This document shows positions 34,735 to 46,317 of a stretch of 64,000 nucleotides of DNA, piece by piece (within the stretch, counting starts at the first letter, position 1; every line of letters starts with the position of its first letter). The notes beneath the pieces are model-generated. The model worked only from the letters and a program-made list of their open reading frames with translations, ran no database searches and was not told the origin of the DNA. Origin of the DNA: Pseudopyrenochaeta lycopersici (taxonomy: Eukaryota > Ascomycota > Dothideomycetes > Pleosporales > Pseudopyrenochaetaceae). The stretch covers positions 1,426,001 through 1,490,000 of the forward strand of contig NHZP01000006.1 of NCBI GenBank assembly GCA_003313425.1. The letters run 5' to 3'. The translations under genes and the position numbers were made by a program.

Positions 34735-35438
34735 GGTCACTGTGGGCGGCGAGAGGTGGTGGGGCTGCGACGGGCGCTTTATGCAAAAGTTTGGCTTGGG
34801 GGAATTTTGATCCAAAGTGGTGCCCGCCGCGCCTAGTGGGATGATCACGTGATTCTATCGATATCCCAGCCACAGCCGTTGTACTCTTGACTCAGCCAAG
34901 GCGCCCGATAGCCGAGTGTATGGTCGCGCAGCTAATCGGATGCCTTCTACGTCTTGGAACAAATGAGTCAAGGTTGGTGTCATCGACTGCATACACTAGA
35001 AAAAATCATGATACTAATGTGAAGTCCTGAATTGACCAGATGGCGATTCGTTGACTCTGCCATTACGCATTACAACTATTGACACCGTCGAGCATGGCAA
35101 ATGAGACACAAGAAAGGAAACCAAAGGTCATGAAGCACGCGAGGCAAACGTCTTTGAGTCATCCCGCAAGCAAACGCGCCCAGCCATGCCATGTGTCGGC
35201 TGCCGGAAACCCCGGACAGCGAACTGAAAGAGCCTTGCATCCAAGGCAACTGCAAACAACAACATCCAAACCCTCTAGCGTAACCTGTGTAAATGTGAAG
35301 ATCGTTCGTGTCCCATCCTAAACGCCGATATTTGCATCATTCGTGTCAGCCCGTCGATGCCCATCGCACGATGCCGCACACCGCCCACGCAAGGTATAAA
35401 CTAGAAGTAATCAAACAAGTAAGCCTCAGCTAATTCCC
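34735..35438. other. Intergenic region, no gene seen
   Basis: About 700 bases between the eIF3b start and the ArfGAP stop (both minus). A short plus-strand frame at 35079-35321 has no recognisable content. Confidence 0.4.
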
Positions 35439-38400
35439 TCAGCTGCGCTTACCTTCGAAGCCCTCGAGATTGGGGGCCTTGACCAACCTCCCACCTGCAG
35501 AGACGCGCTTCTGTAATCGAGCATCACGCTCCTTGGCTCTCTCGTAAGGCGTGCTACCATTGCCTGCGAGAATAGGAGGCAGTGCGGGGAGCGCGTCGCC
35601 GCTTGGACTAGGTTGACCACCTATACTAGGCGCTACTCGCTTGCCTGCGCGCTGTTCTGCCTTGAAGTCCAGATACGAGCGTGCTGAAAGGCTCAGTGGG
35701 ATGGGTGCAGGCAGAGTTGGTAGATCTGCTCCGTTCTGTAGGAGCAGTTCTGCAACTGGGAACGCCTTTCGTGCAGGTTGCGCTGTGCTCGGCCGCGCAC
35801 CCGGGCTCGGTGAGCTTGATGGTGTTGCAGACGCGGAGGGTGAGGCCGGATCTGCTGCGGCAAGCGCTAGAAACACAACGTGGGTTCCTCTTGATCGATC
35901 CCGGGCGTTGGCGTTTGCACGTAGCGCCAGGGCATAGAGGACGTTTCCGATGTCATTCTTCTTCACAGAAGCCAGTAGTGTCTCCTCAGGAGTCGCAAAG
36001 TGCGACGCCGCAGGCGATATAGGGGCAACAAAAGCACGGTCAGAGTATTTCTGGGTGATGAACTGAAGCCTCTGTTCGCGAGTAGACATAGGCCCTGGCT
36101 TGAGACCTTGGTCGAGCCGAGCTTCCCATATCGCATTGCTCACGCGATTGCCAATCTTGAGTAGAATCTCGACAATGTCTGGTGTAAACGACGTGACGTC
36201 GAGGGTCAGTGAGCGGACTTTTGTGATATGGGTCCCAAGCGATCGGTGAATGCCACTGCATTCGATGCAAATGATGATGCCCAGGTTAATTGATACCCAA
36301 TCAACTTTAATCTCCGAGCCGCAATCTGCGCACACCTTATTGCTGGGATCTGCTTCTCGCACTTGCCGAAGCAACTTTCCTTCATCTCCGAAAGACTCTT
36401 CTCTTCGGTAGCCTCCAGGTCTATCGCCAACCGTAGCATGTCGAGACGGTGGCTTGGGCCCGTAGTTGTTACGGTGGCTGGAAAGCGATGGACTCTTTCC
36501 AGTAAGCACTGAGGCAATATCCCGAGTCTTGGATCCTGGCAACGAATCAGTTGACGGTCTGTCCGCCTTGCCTACAGATTCGACAGCAGTCTGAAGGGCA
36601 TTGTTGACAGCACTGATCCAGGATTTCATGTCGTCTTCGTTGGTAGCCTGATACACTCGAGTGTATTGAGGCGTGATGACCTCGAAGCAGAACCTGCGAT
36701 CTGCATTGCGTGCTTCGCGTACAGAAGCCATACGGAGGTCAATGGGGTCCATATGGAGTTCGAGACTCTGTTTCCAGTTGGTGTATTCTGAGATCTTGCC
36801 TTGGTCTAGCACGATCCAGAATCTAGACAGCATTAGCAAGGGAGTATAATTCAGTGTCAGGGAACATACTTGTGCCAGGCCTGCTTGTTCAAGCCCTTCG
36901 GATCGACATGACTTCCAGGTCTGCTCAATGCCCAGAGAAGTCCTTCCTTGCGATGCGTGCCCGAGCCAGCCTCTGCGATTGCAGCTAAATCCTTCTCTTC
37001 AAGATCCCTGATCCCTTTGAATTTGTCCGGTTGAGGAGTGACTGTGGCTACGCTGGCTTTCCGCATTTCCGGGCTCTGCGGCGAGGTCACGGAAGGGACG
37101 CTCGACGATGATTGTGGTGGGCTGACTGTGCTTTGGAAGACAGGTGCAATGCTTGCTTTTCGACCAGGTGGTTCTGCATCCGACTTGGAGGCTGTTTTTG
37201 GTGTGCTTCCATTCAGGGCAGCCGCAGATGAGATCTGCTGCGGTGGTGGCTCGTCAAATGTCTTCTTAGTCTTTTCCAGTGCCCGTCTCTTCTCTTCTCG
37301 TTCTGTCCGTTGGATCTGGAACTCCTTATCCGCCTCTTTCACCTCATTGCTCAATGCCTCGAGTTGTGGAAGCATGGTTTCAATCTTCTTGGACGTCTCG
37401 AGGAAATATTTGGCTTGAGCATCTGCATATCGCGTCAAATGCGACAAAACCTCCTGGTCCTTGCGTCCACCGTGCAAATCTTGCATGAATGAAGAATAGT
37501 CGAACCGTTTCAACTCAAAATTCCGTCTCTTTGATTGGTACTTTGAGTCGGTCTCAGCACGCTTCTTTTCCTTTAGGGAGTCTTGTCGTTGCCCAAGATA
37601 TCGGCCAAGGTATTGGTAGTAGTCTTTGCTTTCCTCCTCGAAATCCTTCCGCTTAGTCTCGGCCTGCTTGATGTCGATATTGTAGAGCTTGTATATAGGA
37701 TCAATAATGAGCTTCTGGATATTCGTAGTGTTTGATCGCTCATACGCGAGTATCTCCTTGGCAATCTTGTCGAAGTAGTTATCAATGGCTGGTTGGACAG
37801 CATTCGCATTAGACGAGGAAGCTTCCTTTAGTGCGTCCATCAGGTCGCCCATTGCATTATTGCACAGCACTTGCGCTTCCATTGCGGATTCGGCTCGCTT
37901 GAGAACTTTCTTCCACCTCGCGCGCATGTTGCCTGTCTTCTGCTCCAACGATTTCATTGTTGCTCGGAAGAGCGGGCCGTCGTCGGTTTGGCTCAGATCT
38001 TCACCCGGTCGAGAAATATCGAGCTTCACTGATGTACTGCCACTCACGAGCGTCGTGGCCTGGCTCGGTACCAGTCCAAGGCTGTTCTCAGGTATTGCCT
38101 CAAAAACGGGCGATTTTGGAGGAACGGGATCCCACTCTTTGACATCGTCTATATCACTCACTCGCGACTCTATCGACTGTGCAGAGGGCACGCGTAAACG
38201 TGGAGGCACTCCAAGCTCCAGCCGTGGGGACGGAGATTTCGGGCTCTGAAGAATTCGCGACGTATCTACTCATGTCAGCTCCGTGTGCTCCCATAGCGAA
38301 AAAATGATGCATACTCTGAACCCAAAAGGAGAAGTTCGCCAATGTCTCGAGCTTATGCGCTCGCTGGTCGTACTCTACAAACTTCACACTGTCAGTTATC

Positions 38401-39144
38401 TCCAATCACAGGCAGAGCAAAGAGTACAAACACTGCAGCTGGTGCGCCAGCCTCCTCCACGACTCTCGTTGGTCTTGGGTGGGGTCCATTTCCACGACCA
38501 CTGGAACTGCACTGACGAGCTTCCGCCTGTCGAGTAGTCACCCACCAGCTCGACCTGGGGGTTCTTGTGGAGATTTGGGTTGGCGTGGAATTCTCGCGTC
38601 ACCAAGTTGTCCAACTCCTTGGAGCTCGAGGCAAAGACAAAGGTTAGGCCGTTGATGACGGTATCCACCAGGCCTGAGGGAGCAATAGTGGAGTTGCTGT
38701 TGACGTTATATATGCTGGGCACTGCGAGGTGCTGTCGAAGTATGAATGTGAAGTTGAAGGTAAGCTCCTCGTCGTTGGGGAGGCGCAGGAGGAAGGACGG
38801 TGGACCATCGCTGGGCGCCGATGATTCGGGATCCTGCAAAACAACGTTTAGCAGCGCCGCATGCGCGGGGCCCTCTGAAACAGTACCTGAATGTACTCGA
38901 TGACGCTCTCATCGCCAAACTCTCGTCGTGCGCCATATCTCGTCGCGGGGAAGGCATTGGGCGTGATGTTTAGGAGCGTGCGATTACGGCCATTGGTGAT
39001 GCTGAGCGCAGCAACCGAGACTTTTATGCAGTTAGCAGCGCATTCGACAGCCGTCTACAGTGGGGGAGGAAAGCGCATACAGCGAGTCTGGTCGCGCAGA
39101 TAGAGGGCATCTGCCTCGCCCGCCTTGCTGTTGACAGCGCCCAT
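35439..39144 (-). CDS. csx2: BAR-PH-ArfGAP protein (Csx2/ACAP type)
   Basis: GTPase-activating protein for Arf GTPases that senses curved membranes in vesicle traffic. Six exons: 39144-39081, 39020-38887, 38833-38432, 38381-38315, 38265-36870 and 36822-35439; 3447 nt, 1148 aa. The fungal N-terminal domain (MGAVNSKAGEADALYLRDQT..., ARREFGDESVIEYIQ) precedes a BAR coiled coil (about 370-640) with ARWKKVLKRAESAMEAQ. A PH domain (about 660-790) spans the last intron: AWHK joins FWIVLDQGKISEYTNW. The ArfGAP zinc finger (about 850-960) has CADC then CIECSGIHRSLGTHITKVRS with its Arg finger. Ankyrin-like sequence (DIGNVLYALALRANANARD) follows. The intron at 38382-38431 needs a GTTTGT donor. The TGA at 35439 follows a potential GTAAGC donor, so the true end may be spliced further. 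Confidence 0.9.
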
Positions 39145-40546
39145 CCCAAGAACCGGTGCGGCGGGAGCTTCCTCGAGGCTTGTGAAGCGGGACTTGCTCC
39201 TCCAGTCGCTTCAAGTGGCGCTGTAAGTCGTGGTAGAGGGCAGTAGCATGCCTGGCCTCGAAAAAGGGAGATGCAGCTCTCCAATGTCTAGCGCGGGCCA
39301 CAGTCCGTCTCCAGGGTTCTTGGTGCTTAATTAATATGGGGTGCCGGCGCGCGGTTCGGTTTTGGAGGGGAGGGCGCGAAATAGCGCTATGCTTAGAGGC
39401 GCGCGGGGTCGGTTATTGCTATGTTTGTATTTCCCTATAAAGCTTGTTGGATAACACTGAAGTCTGGGGCTCCGGGCAAAGCGCACGAGGGGCAGGCTAG
39501 GAACTGTCGAGCACGGTGGGAAGAGTGAAGGATGGAGCGACGGCCTTTGATCGCGTTACAGCAGTCCGATTAGTTGGGCTGTGTCGATCACACACAAAGG
39601 CAGGTGGGACCACGGTGAAATGCTTCGCCCACGCTGCAGACAGCAGAAACGGTGTCACGCAGGAACGTCAACTGGTGAAACGCGAGACAAGGCCGTTGGT
39701 GGTGTTGGTCTGCAGGGACGTTGCCTACCATAAAAGCCGCCGCCTGTCTTTTGCACCTCGTCACCCCCGTCATACCGAGCAGGCAGACATATTGCTTTCA
39801 TGCGTGACTAGCATCTATTTCCATCGTGAGCCACAGTGCAGAACCCATGACGAATACGGCCGGCGCCAACAGCTGTCAAATTTGGCAACGGCAGCACATG
39901 AGTGCAGGCATCGTGAACGGCGGCGCCCCCCACCATTTGCTGCACATCGCGCCCAATCCAGTACCTCTTCCGCTGGTCGCCATCAAGTAGTCAGGCACAG
40001 GTTTGGCATCCTGCAGCCTGCGCCGTACCATGACGGATGGCCCAGACGTGAGCACTGGCTTCCATCCCATCATAGACCAGACGACAACACCACCTCGCCT
40101 GAGCTTACTGTTCATCTGCTCATCTGTTCATCTCCGATGCTTGACTCGGCCAACGCAATGACATGCGTCGACGCCTCCAAAGGAGCAAGGATCTTCGATC
40201 AACCCGTTCCCTGCCTTCTTGTCCAATCAGAACCCCCGCCTCTCGCCGCGGCAGAACTGTGGGATCTTTTTGGCCTTCTATGCCTTCGTCATCCAACATC
40301 AACGCTCATTGATTCGAGATCGGCTTGAGCTGGGCGCGCTGGTGATTATTACAATTACTTCAGTAGCAAGCAGAGGTTGAGCAAGGGTAGCTACACCATT
40401 TGATACTTTATCGCTTACATTTGCTGACCGCTTACCAGCGATTTCGTTTTGATTGAGGATTCACACTATTGATTCTCATCCTGCCTAAATAATTTCCCTT
40501 TCCTAAACTACACCTACACCCTCAGACCAAATTCAAATCCTACACA
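39145..40546. other. Intergenic region, no gene supported
   Basis: About 1.4 kb between divergent genes. A 270-codon plus-strand open frame (39516-40328) begins with GTG, is Arg/His/Pro-rich and resembles no family, so I treat it as chance. Confidence 0.5.
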
Positions 40547-41545
40547 ATGGCACTTCGCATTCCAGCCCTCCGCAACGCCCTCCGCCAACCCCTCTCAAAC
40601 CCACGCTTCTGCCAACGACGCTGGGCACAAGTCCACGATGTCCGCTTCCTCGTAACACACGGCGCACAGGAACGCGTATTGGCAAAATACAAAGAGAAGC
40701 TGGAAGGCAAGGCCAAAGAGAAGGGACTCAAAGACCTCGACGAATTGAAGGAGCAATACAAGGAGAAGATTGAGGAGCTGCGGAAGCAAGCCATCGTCCC
40801 GGGCGCGACAGGGCCCTTGACACCCCCGCCATCACCGTCAGCAACCACATCTCAAGCACCCTCGCCGACAACACAAAATTCCCCATGGCCGTCACCGCCA
40901 CCCCCGCCATCGCCCGAGTCCGCCAACGCACCTCCCCCAGGCGTCAAGACATTAAACTCCTTCCTCGACCTCTCCAAGATCCGCACCTTGCCCGAAAAAG
41001 AGATCCAAGCCCTCTGGCGACTACGACACGCCGGAAACCCCCAGAGCATACATTTTTCTGTCCCCGCTAGTACTTTCTCCTCATTACTTGAGACGGCCAA
41101 ACAACACCCCTCATTCGTCCTGCCTGTGCCGAGGGAGATACCAAAGGAAGGCGCAGAGGGCGTAGCAGCGGCTGAGGGAGATACCCAACAAGCCGCTGAA
41201 CTGCATTATCTGCAATTCGCCCACCCGCACGTTGACACGACGACGCTGCTCTTCACTTCGCTCGCAGAGTTCAAGCTCAGAGGCGAATTCGCGAGCCCAC
41301 ATACCACAATCACTTTCCACCAGGAGCTTGCAGATAGCCACGGCCTCGTCCTGGGGCAGGGCATCGTCATGGAGGACAGGGGTGTCACGGTGGACGAGGC
41401 GAGGTGGCTTGTCATGTGCATGCAAAAGTTCTACGTGCAGAGCGAGGAGGGTAAGGGGAGGGGCGAGTTGCTGCATCAGTTCACGCGGGGAGACAGTGGA
41501 TTCCAGGTAGAGAGATTGATTGATGAGGCGGAGAAAGTATTGTAA
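40547..41545 (+). CDS. ATP11: Mitochondrial F1-ATP synthase assembly factor Atp11
   Basis: Matrix chaperone that binds the F1 beta subunit during ATP synthase assembly. A single exon of 999 nt, 332 aa. The N-terminus (MALRIPALRNALRQPL..., R-rich, FCQRRWAQVHDVRF) is a matrix-targeting presequence. A helical segment (VLAKYKEKLEGKAKEKG...) and a Pro-rich linker lead into the conserved domain with KTLNSFLDLSKI, IQALWRLRH and the C-terminal GIVMEDRGVTVDEARWLV and FYVQSEEG blocks. All are characteristic of Atp11. The start is the ATG at 40547 (context ACACAATGG). The Pro-rich linker (about residues 88-125) is longer than in yeast. It converges with the next gene, 183 bases away. Confidence 0.94.
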   Translation: MALRIPALRNALRQPLSNPRFCQRRWAQVHDVRFLVTHGAQERVLAKYKEKLEGKAKEKGLKDLDELKEQYKEKIEELRKQAIVPGATGPLTPPPSPSATTSQAPSPTTQNSPWPSPPPPPSPESANAPPPGVKTLNSFLDLSKIRTLPEKEIQALWRLRHAGNPQSIHFSVPASTFSSLLETAKQHPSFVLPVPREIPKEGAEGVAAAEGDTQQAAELHYLQFAHPHVDTTTLLFTSLAEFKLRGEFASPHTTITFHQELADSHGLVLGQGIVMEDRGVTVDEARWLVMCMQKFYVQSEEGKGRGELLHQFTRGDSGFQVERLIDEAEKVL

Positions 41546-41728
41546 GAGATGAGCGGAGTGTATTATCCATTGTATGATAGTGCTGGCTAGATGCACTACA
41601 CTATAGACACGGCCGCATACCCTCACAGTCGTCCTAAATCTCCACTGTATAGATTATAGATTCTAAGGTGCAGTAAACAGCCAGTGAGATGAATTAATCG
41701 CTGCGACGCTCACATTGCCACGGAGACC

Positions 41729-42904
41729 TCAGACCTCGTCTTTGTAGCAGACATTGAAGTAGTCAGTGATCTTGGTTTGATGGAAGAACCAGACCGCAGG
41801 GGCAGAGACCACTCCTCTGTAACGGCGAACCTGTCCTGGGAGGAGCATACCAGCAGTAAATGCCTTGCGAGTCTCCTCGTAGTCATCTTCGATAGGAGGC
41901 CCACCGCCGTAGGGACCTACCTTAGTCTCATCAACCTCTTCGTCCTCGTCGTCTTTGAGAGGTAAGATGCCACGTTCGAACAGCTCATCCTGCATGTCCA
42001 TCATGCGCTGCATATCGGACTCGACACGAAAGGGGGGCACGTAGCACTCAATCGGCCTGAAAGAGACCTGGATGATTGGCCAGCTACAGTGCGAGCAGCA
42101 AAATGCCGGAAAGGGAGGCCGACGCGGGGGGCAAGTGCACGAACGGCTGAAGATGAGAGAGCGGTCTACTGGATTCCCATCCTTGTGGAACGATTGTTTC
42201 AAGAACTCAGCGAAGCCAGGAAATACACAAGCATTGTTATGGAGGCGGATCTTGAGGTGGCGAACGGTTTTAGCTTCGACAAGATGGGTCAGAGCCTTTG
42301 CAATGGGATGGTCGCAAAACATAATGTCCCATGGGCATAGCTTCTCGTACATACAGTCGGAGGAGATGAGTACGACGAGTGACTCGAGGTTCTTGGACAG
42401 ACGGGTGATTGCTTTCATGAAATGAGCGACCCTTCTCGCGGCTTCCTTGGTTGGCGTGTCGCAACGAAGGAAGATGCCCAGGTCCGTAAGGTAAGGCATG
42501 CAACGAGCGTGGATTGGAAAGCGCCAGAACATGCCTGGCTCCCCTCCTTTGCCGGTGCAGAAGACGAATCTGTTCTTCGAGTACAGTATGGGCATTGCCT
42601 CCTCGTAGTACTTGCGGCACGTAGCCAGGATCTGCCATGAGACTGAGATTTCTTCCTCAAACTCCCTACCATCAAGCGGACCGAAGTCGTGGGCTCCGCG
42701 GTATATGATATGAGGCCAGACATTGAGTAGTTCTTCGAAGATCATAAGACGAATCTCTGTTGGGAATTTTCGAAGCAGGTCCTGCTCTTCGGTCTCGACA
42801 GACATCGTTGCAAGTTTCTGGATGACGATGTCCATGATAGGACCTTGGTGACCAGGAGAAGACGCTCCATCGGTTGGAGCGATACACGAGGGGGCTTTGC
42901 TCAT
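41729..42904 (-). CDS. F-box-like / DUF7730-type fungal protein
   Basis: Single exon, 1176 nt, 391 aa. The segment LLRKFPTEIRLMIFEELL followed by LATCRKYYEEAMPILYSKNRFVF is the N-terminal pattern of a large fungal family of F-box-like proteins (often annotated DUF7730), possibly ubiquitin-ligase substrate adaptors. A cluster of Cys (CTCPPRR...FCCSHCSWP, about residues 265-290) might bind metal. The tail is acidic (DDEDEEVDETK). The start is the ATG at 42904 (MSKAPS); the frame stays open upstream to 43090 but has no ATG, so a spliced 5' exon cannot be excluded. Function unknown. Confidence 0.75.
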   Translation of the reverse strand: MSKAPSCIAPTDGASSPGHQGPIMDIVIQKLATMSVETEEQDLLRKFPTEIRLMIFEELLNVWPHIIYRGAHDFGPLDGREFEEEISVSWQILATCRKYYEEAMPILYSKNRFVFCTGKGGEPGMFWRFPIHARCMPYLTDLGIFLRCDTPTKEAARRVAHFMKAITRLSKNLESLVVLISSDCMYEKLCPWDIMFCDHPIAKALTHLVEAKTVRHLKIRLHNNACVFPGFAEFLKQSFHKDGNPVDRSLIFSRSCTCPPRRPPFPAFCCSHCSWPIIQVSFRPIECYVPPFRVESDMQRMMDMQDELFERGILPLKDDEDEEVDETKVGPYGGGPPIEDDYEETRKAFTAGMLLPGQVRRYRGVVSAPAVWFFHQTKITDYFNVCYKDEV

Positions 42905-44583
42905 GATAGAGAAGTGAAGTGAATTTGTAAACTGACTTTGTGAAGTATCCTCGTGATTATTGGTATTCTGCGTAAATACTCCTGGAGTCAGACCAGAACT
43001 CAGTGATAGTAGGCCATCACTCACCAGAATTTGTGCTATTCGCCGGTAACGTTCGAGGCACAACTGATAGAATGAAGCGTTGCTCCTCAACGCCTAGATT
43101 CCGAGCAATGTAATTAATACGACGAAGTCGGGTTCCCGATAGAAGCGAGCCCGTTGTTTACTCCGAACAGTGAATGCCTAATATTGTATCGTCAGTACCC
43201 ATGTTGAACCTCAACGGCTGGCTATTAGTGAGCTTCTCATGGCTTGTCTCGAGAAGGACAGGACACATGTATGACCGAGCTGTGACTGTGCAACTGCACG
43301 TGTTTACCTGCCTCCCCCACAGGTTCGTCGATAGTGTACCAGAAAGACTAGAAAGTGGCTTACCTATGAGAGACCCCAGAAACTCCTCGAAAAGCAAGAT
43401 ACGCCGTAAAGAAAGTTGAAAAAAGTGGAGGAGAAAGAAGGAAGCGGGAGGTGAAAGGTGGAAGAGTAGAGGATATGAATAGAGACGTTGTTCACCGCCA
43501 GGGACTAGCACGGCAGGTGCTCCCATTCTCCCCAGTGACGAGGCAACCGCAAATTCACCTCACCTCCAGTATTGGGCCGGGCCATAGCCATGATCAGATG
43601 AGAATATGAGAGGATACTCATTCCCTGCATTCGCCTACTCTGCACTGAAGGATTATAATTTATACGGCTTCTTCTGATTGTTTTAAAAGCGTGGCTTAAA
43701 CTAGTATTTACTTCTTCAGACTCTCTCTTCTCAACCAAAAATTCGGCATGACTGAATGTAATAATGATCCTATATCTGCTACTGTATCGCTTTATGCGTC
43801 AAGCCCTATCTCTCAACCTGGATAGATGGAATATCACCGCTAAGAGTCGTCCTCTGAGAATGACATGGACTTACAAAGTAATACGATCTGCTGCAAGTCA
43901 TTTTAACCGCCGTTTTTCCGTGAAATTTTATTCGGAGTGTCATTAACTTGGTGTAAAGGTCAGTGCTTTTCAGGTTCCGTAGTGCAATCGTGTTATCACT
44001 GGGCTCCCAAACCGCCGAAAGTGAATTCTGTGGAGGGCAAGATTACAATTTTATATGCTACTTTAGAGGATAGAAATGAGCCAGTATTGGATACTCTCGA
44101 GACAAGTCCTCGTACATCGCTCCCTGCGTCTATGGTACTTTGAAAGATGTGTTAACAGTACATTGATAGGTGATGACTTGCTTTCATGATTATATTCTTA
44201 AGAAAATACCAGAAAGACATGATGAGATGGAAAATGAAAAAGTGGAGTATGTATGGTACTATTTAAATAGTTGATACCAACGTCTCCTTAGACACTAGTC
44301 TCAAGACGACCATGCTGTGATGATCACCAGAATCAATTTCATGACCGAGACACCGAGTACCCGAATGGGTATTTGATAATAAAGTTGGAACATCTTAAAA
44401 GTAAATGGTAATTCGTATATTGATAGTCAGCTCACTCAAGTGTCGTAACCACAATTGGTTAGGACCAATCCACAGTCAGTGAGGGGGTGCCTATCCAGAT
44501 TCCCCATCATACCTTCCACGCAACACCAAACCATCTATAAGGCTCACTTTGCTTTGCGAAATAAAATTAACCAGGAGAAGATA
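42905..44583. other. AT-rich intergenic region, no gene supported
   Basis: About 1.7 kb between two divergent genes. Composition turns visibly AT-rich after 43.5 kb. Short open frames (e.g. 43158-43526 minus) show nothing recognisable. Confidence 0.45.
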
Positions 44584-45456
44584 ATGGCATCAGCACGCGA
44601 CCGCGTCTTTGCAACGCCAGAGCTCTTAGAAGCCATCCTCATCCAGCTTCATTATGTTGCCCCGCTGCATGAGCTACTCCGAGCACAGCTGATCTCGCAT
44701 CGTTTCAAAGCAGCCATCATATCATCTCCGCGCCTGCAGCAACTATTGTTTTTCCGAAATGAGCCGAACAAAGGTTCCCGGACGCTCCCGGACTGGACAT
44801 CGAATCCACTTCTCCGTCAACACTTTCTTCCCTGGTTTGTCCAAGCAACGGACCAAGGGTCGATGCCGAATTATCAATCTCTCCGAATGCTGGACTGGAA
44901 TCCAGGTAGGAAGGAAGAATTTCTGCGAGCAGAGGCGAGCTGGAGAAACATGCTTATTGTCCAATCGGCACCCAAGGAACTCTCAGTCACTGAGATTTGT
45001 CATGCACGGCCCGGGGACTTTATACGCGAAGCAGTGGTATCATTTGCCGACTCTGACTCTGATGGAGTGACTATGGGCGCACTATACGATATCACAGAGA
45101 ATTTCGTTCGCATACACTCTTACAGCCACTTCTGGCTCTGCATCAAAAACGGTAATACAGGCCCGCAGATCACACTGTATTTGATGTATACGAAGCAGTG
45201 CTGTCCTTCTTTTCCCGACCATGACGGGTTGATGTCGCAAGGTGCAAAAACTTACAGCGAGGTGGAAAAATCGGAATTGAAGTCGATAGAGAGAGGACCT
45301 GAATTTCCACCTTGGGCGAGAAATCAGAGATGGGGCATGAGCTGGGAGACAGACCTAGTGCCAGGGCGAGGAGGCGTGACATCTTGGGAATGGGACGACT
45401 GGAAGCGAAAAAGAGCACCAATATCAGATCTCATGTCAGATGTGCGGGGGGGCTAA
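44584..45456 (+). CDS. F-box domain protein
   Basis: Single exon, 873 nt, 290 aa. Residues about 5-50 (VFATPELLEAILIQL..LLRAQLISHRFKAAIISSPRLQQLLFF) match the fungal F-box pattern with P-E-L-L-E-x-I-L and a downstream resistant hydrophobic stretch; such proteins recruit targets to SCF ubiquitin ligases via Skp1. The remainder shows no known repeat. It ends in a charged tail (RKRAPISDLMSDVRGG). The start is the ATG at 44584; the frame is open upstream for 43 codons without ATG. F-box families with variable C-termini expand in Pezizomycotina, which suits the accessory look of this region. Confidence 0.8.
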   Translation: MASARDRVFATPELLEAILIQLHYVAPLHELLRAQLISHRFKAAIISSPRLQQLLFFRNEPNKGSRTLPDWTSNPLLRQHFLPWFVQATDQGSMPNYQSLRMLDWNPGRKEEFLRAEASWRNMLIVQSAPKELSVTEICHARPGDFIREAVVSFADSDSDGVTMGALYDITENFVRIHSYSHFWLCIKNGNTGPQITLYLMYTKQCCPSFPDHDGLMSQGAKTYSEVEKSELKSIERGPEFPPWARNQRWGMSWETDLVPGRGGVTSWEWDDWKRKRAPISDLMSDVRGG

Positions 45457-46317
45457 AAGGGAAGAGGCACGTCAGTAGGTACTTTGAAACCTGCGTCCTG
45501 TTGCAAGCTAATGTCGACAAGAGATGTCCGAGCTATGAGGGATTGCAGTTTTCTTGGCTAACAATCAACTCCCACTCTTGCCTACTGACAACGGATTATT
45601 GATAGGAAAACATAAGAGCCTACAAGTTCCACAAGTTCCTCTTCGCCTATTAGGCTGAGTCGCATATGTGTCAGACGACATTTTTCGCTTCTCTCAGAAT
45701 GGTGTCATCGATTCATTCTCGTCGAAAGGTCTTTATGAAAGTTTATTGATTGCTTAAAATGTATCAGACTAATTATTTCAGCTTTCTATCTCTGTGATTC
45801 AGTTATAATTATTGTTTATATTGTATATGCCCTTGCAAAGCTGGGTTTCCTGGGCAAAATAGTAGCACTTATCGTGATGGTTCGTGGAGTATGACAGTCC
45901 AAGGGGAAAGAAATTGAGGGCATGATTTTTATAAAGTGCTACTATATTCATAATAGAATTTGTAAGCTGAGATGATCTAAATTATCTGTCTTTATGAGTA
46001 ATCTTCCTATCGCCATGATCAAGCGTTCTACTGACTTCATTTTCCAGCAGCATTACAATTAGAGATCCTTCAGAGCAGGGTAACGTAATCTCCATGCACA
46101 TAATTGGCCTGAGGAATATATTTTGTGATTGAGATTTGATTTCTCTACTTGCTCTTACCCGTGTGCTTCTGAATAATGCCATCAAGTATAGTGGTATAAT
46201 GCGCAATGGATCCCCCGTAGCTTCGTTTTGCTCAGGGACCTAGAGGAGGAGGGAGGAGGAAGAGGGGAAAGGGGGGTTGGAGGGGGGGGGGGGGGCGTGA
46301 GTTGCTTCCACATCTAC
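45457..46317. other. AT-rich intergenic region, no gene supported
   Basis: About 860 AT-rich bases between the F-box gene stop and the stop of the minus-strand orphan gene. It includes a purine-rich stretch ending in a long G run. No RNA gene is apparent. Confidence 0.5.
46240..46295. repeat. G/A-rich tract ending in a G14 homopolymer
   Basis: A purine-only stretch (GAGGAGGAGGGAGGAGGAAG...) leads to an uninterrupted run of 14 G at 46282-46295, just past the stop codon of the minus-strand gene. Confidence 0.85.

Noticed and set aside
39516..40328. Plus-strand 270-codon frame between the ArfGAP and ATP11 genes
   Set aside because: Starts with GTG, low-complexity basic composition, no recognisable motif; likely chance in a GC-rich spacer.
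43158..43526. Minus-strand 122-codon frame
   Set aside because: No family resemblance, no splice signals linking it to a neighbour.
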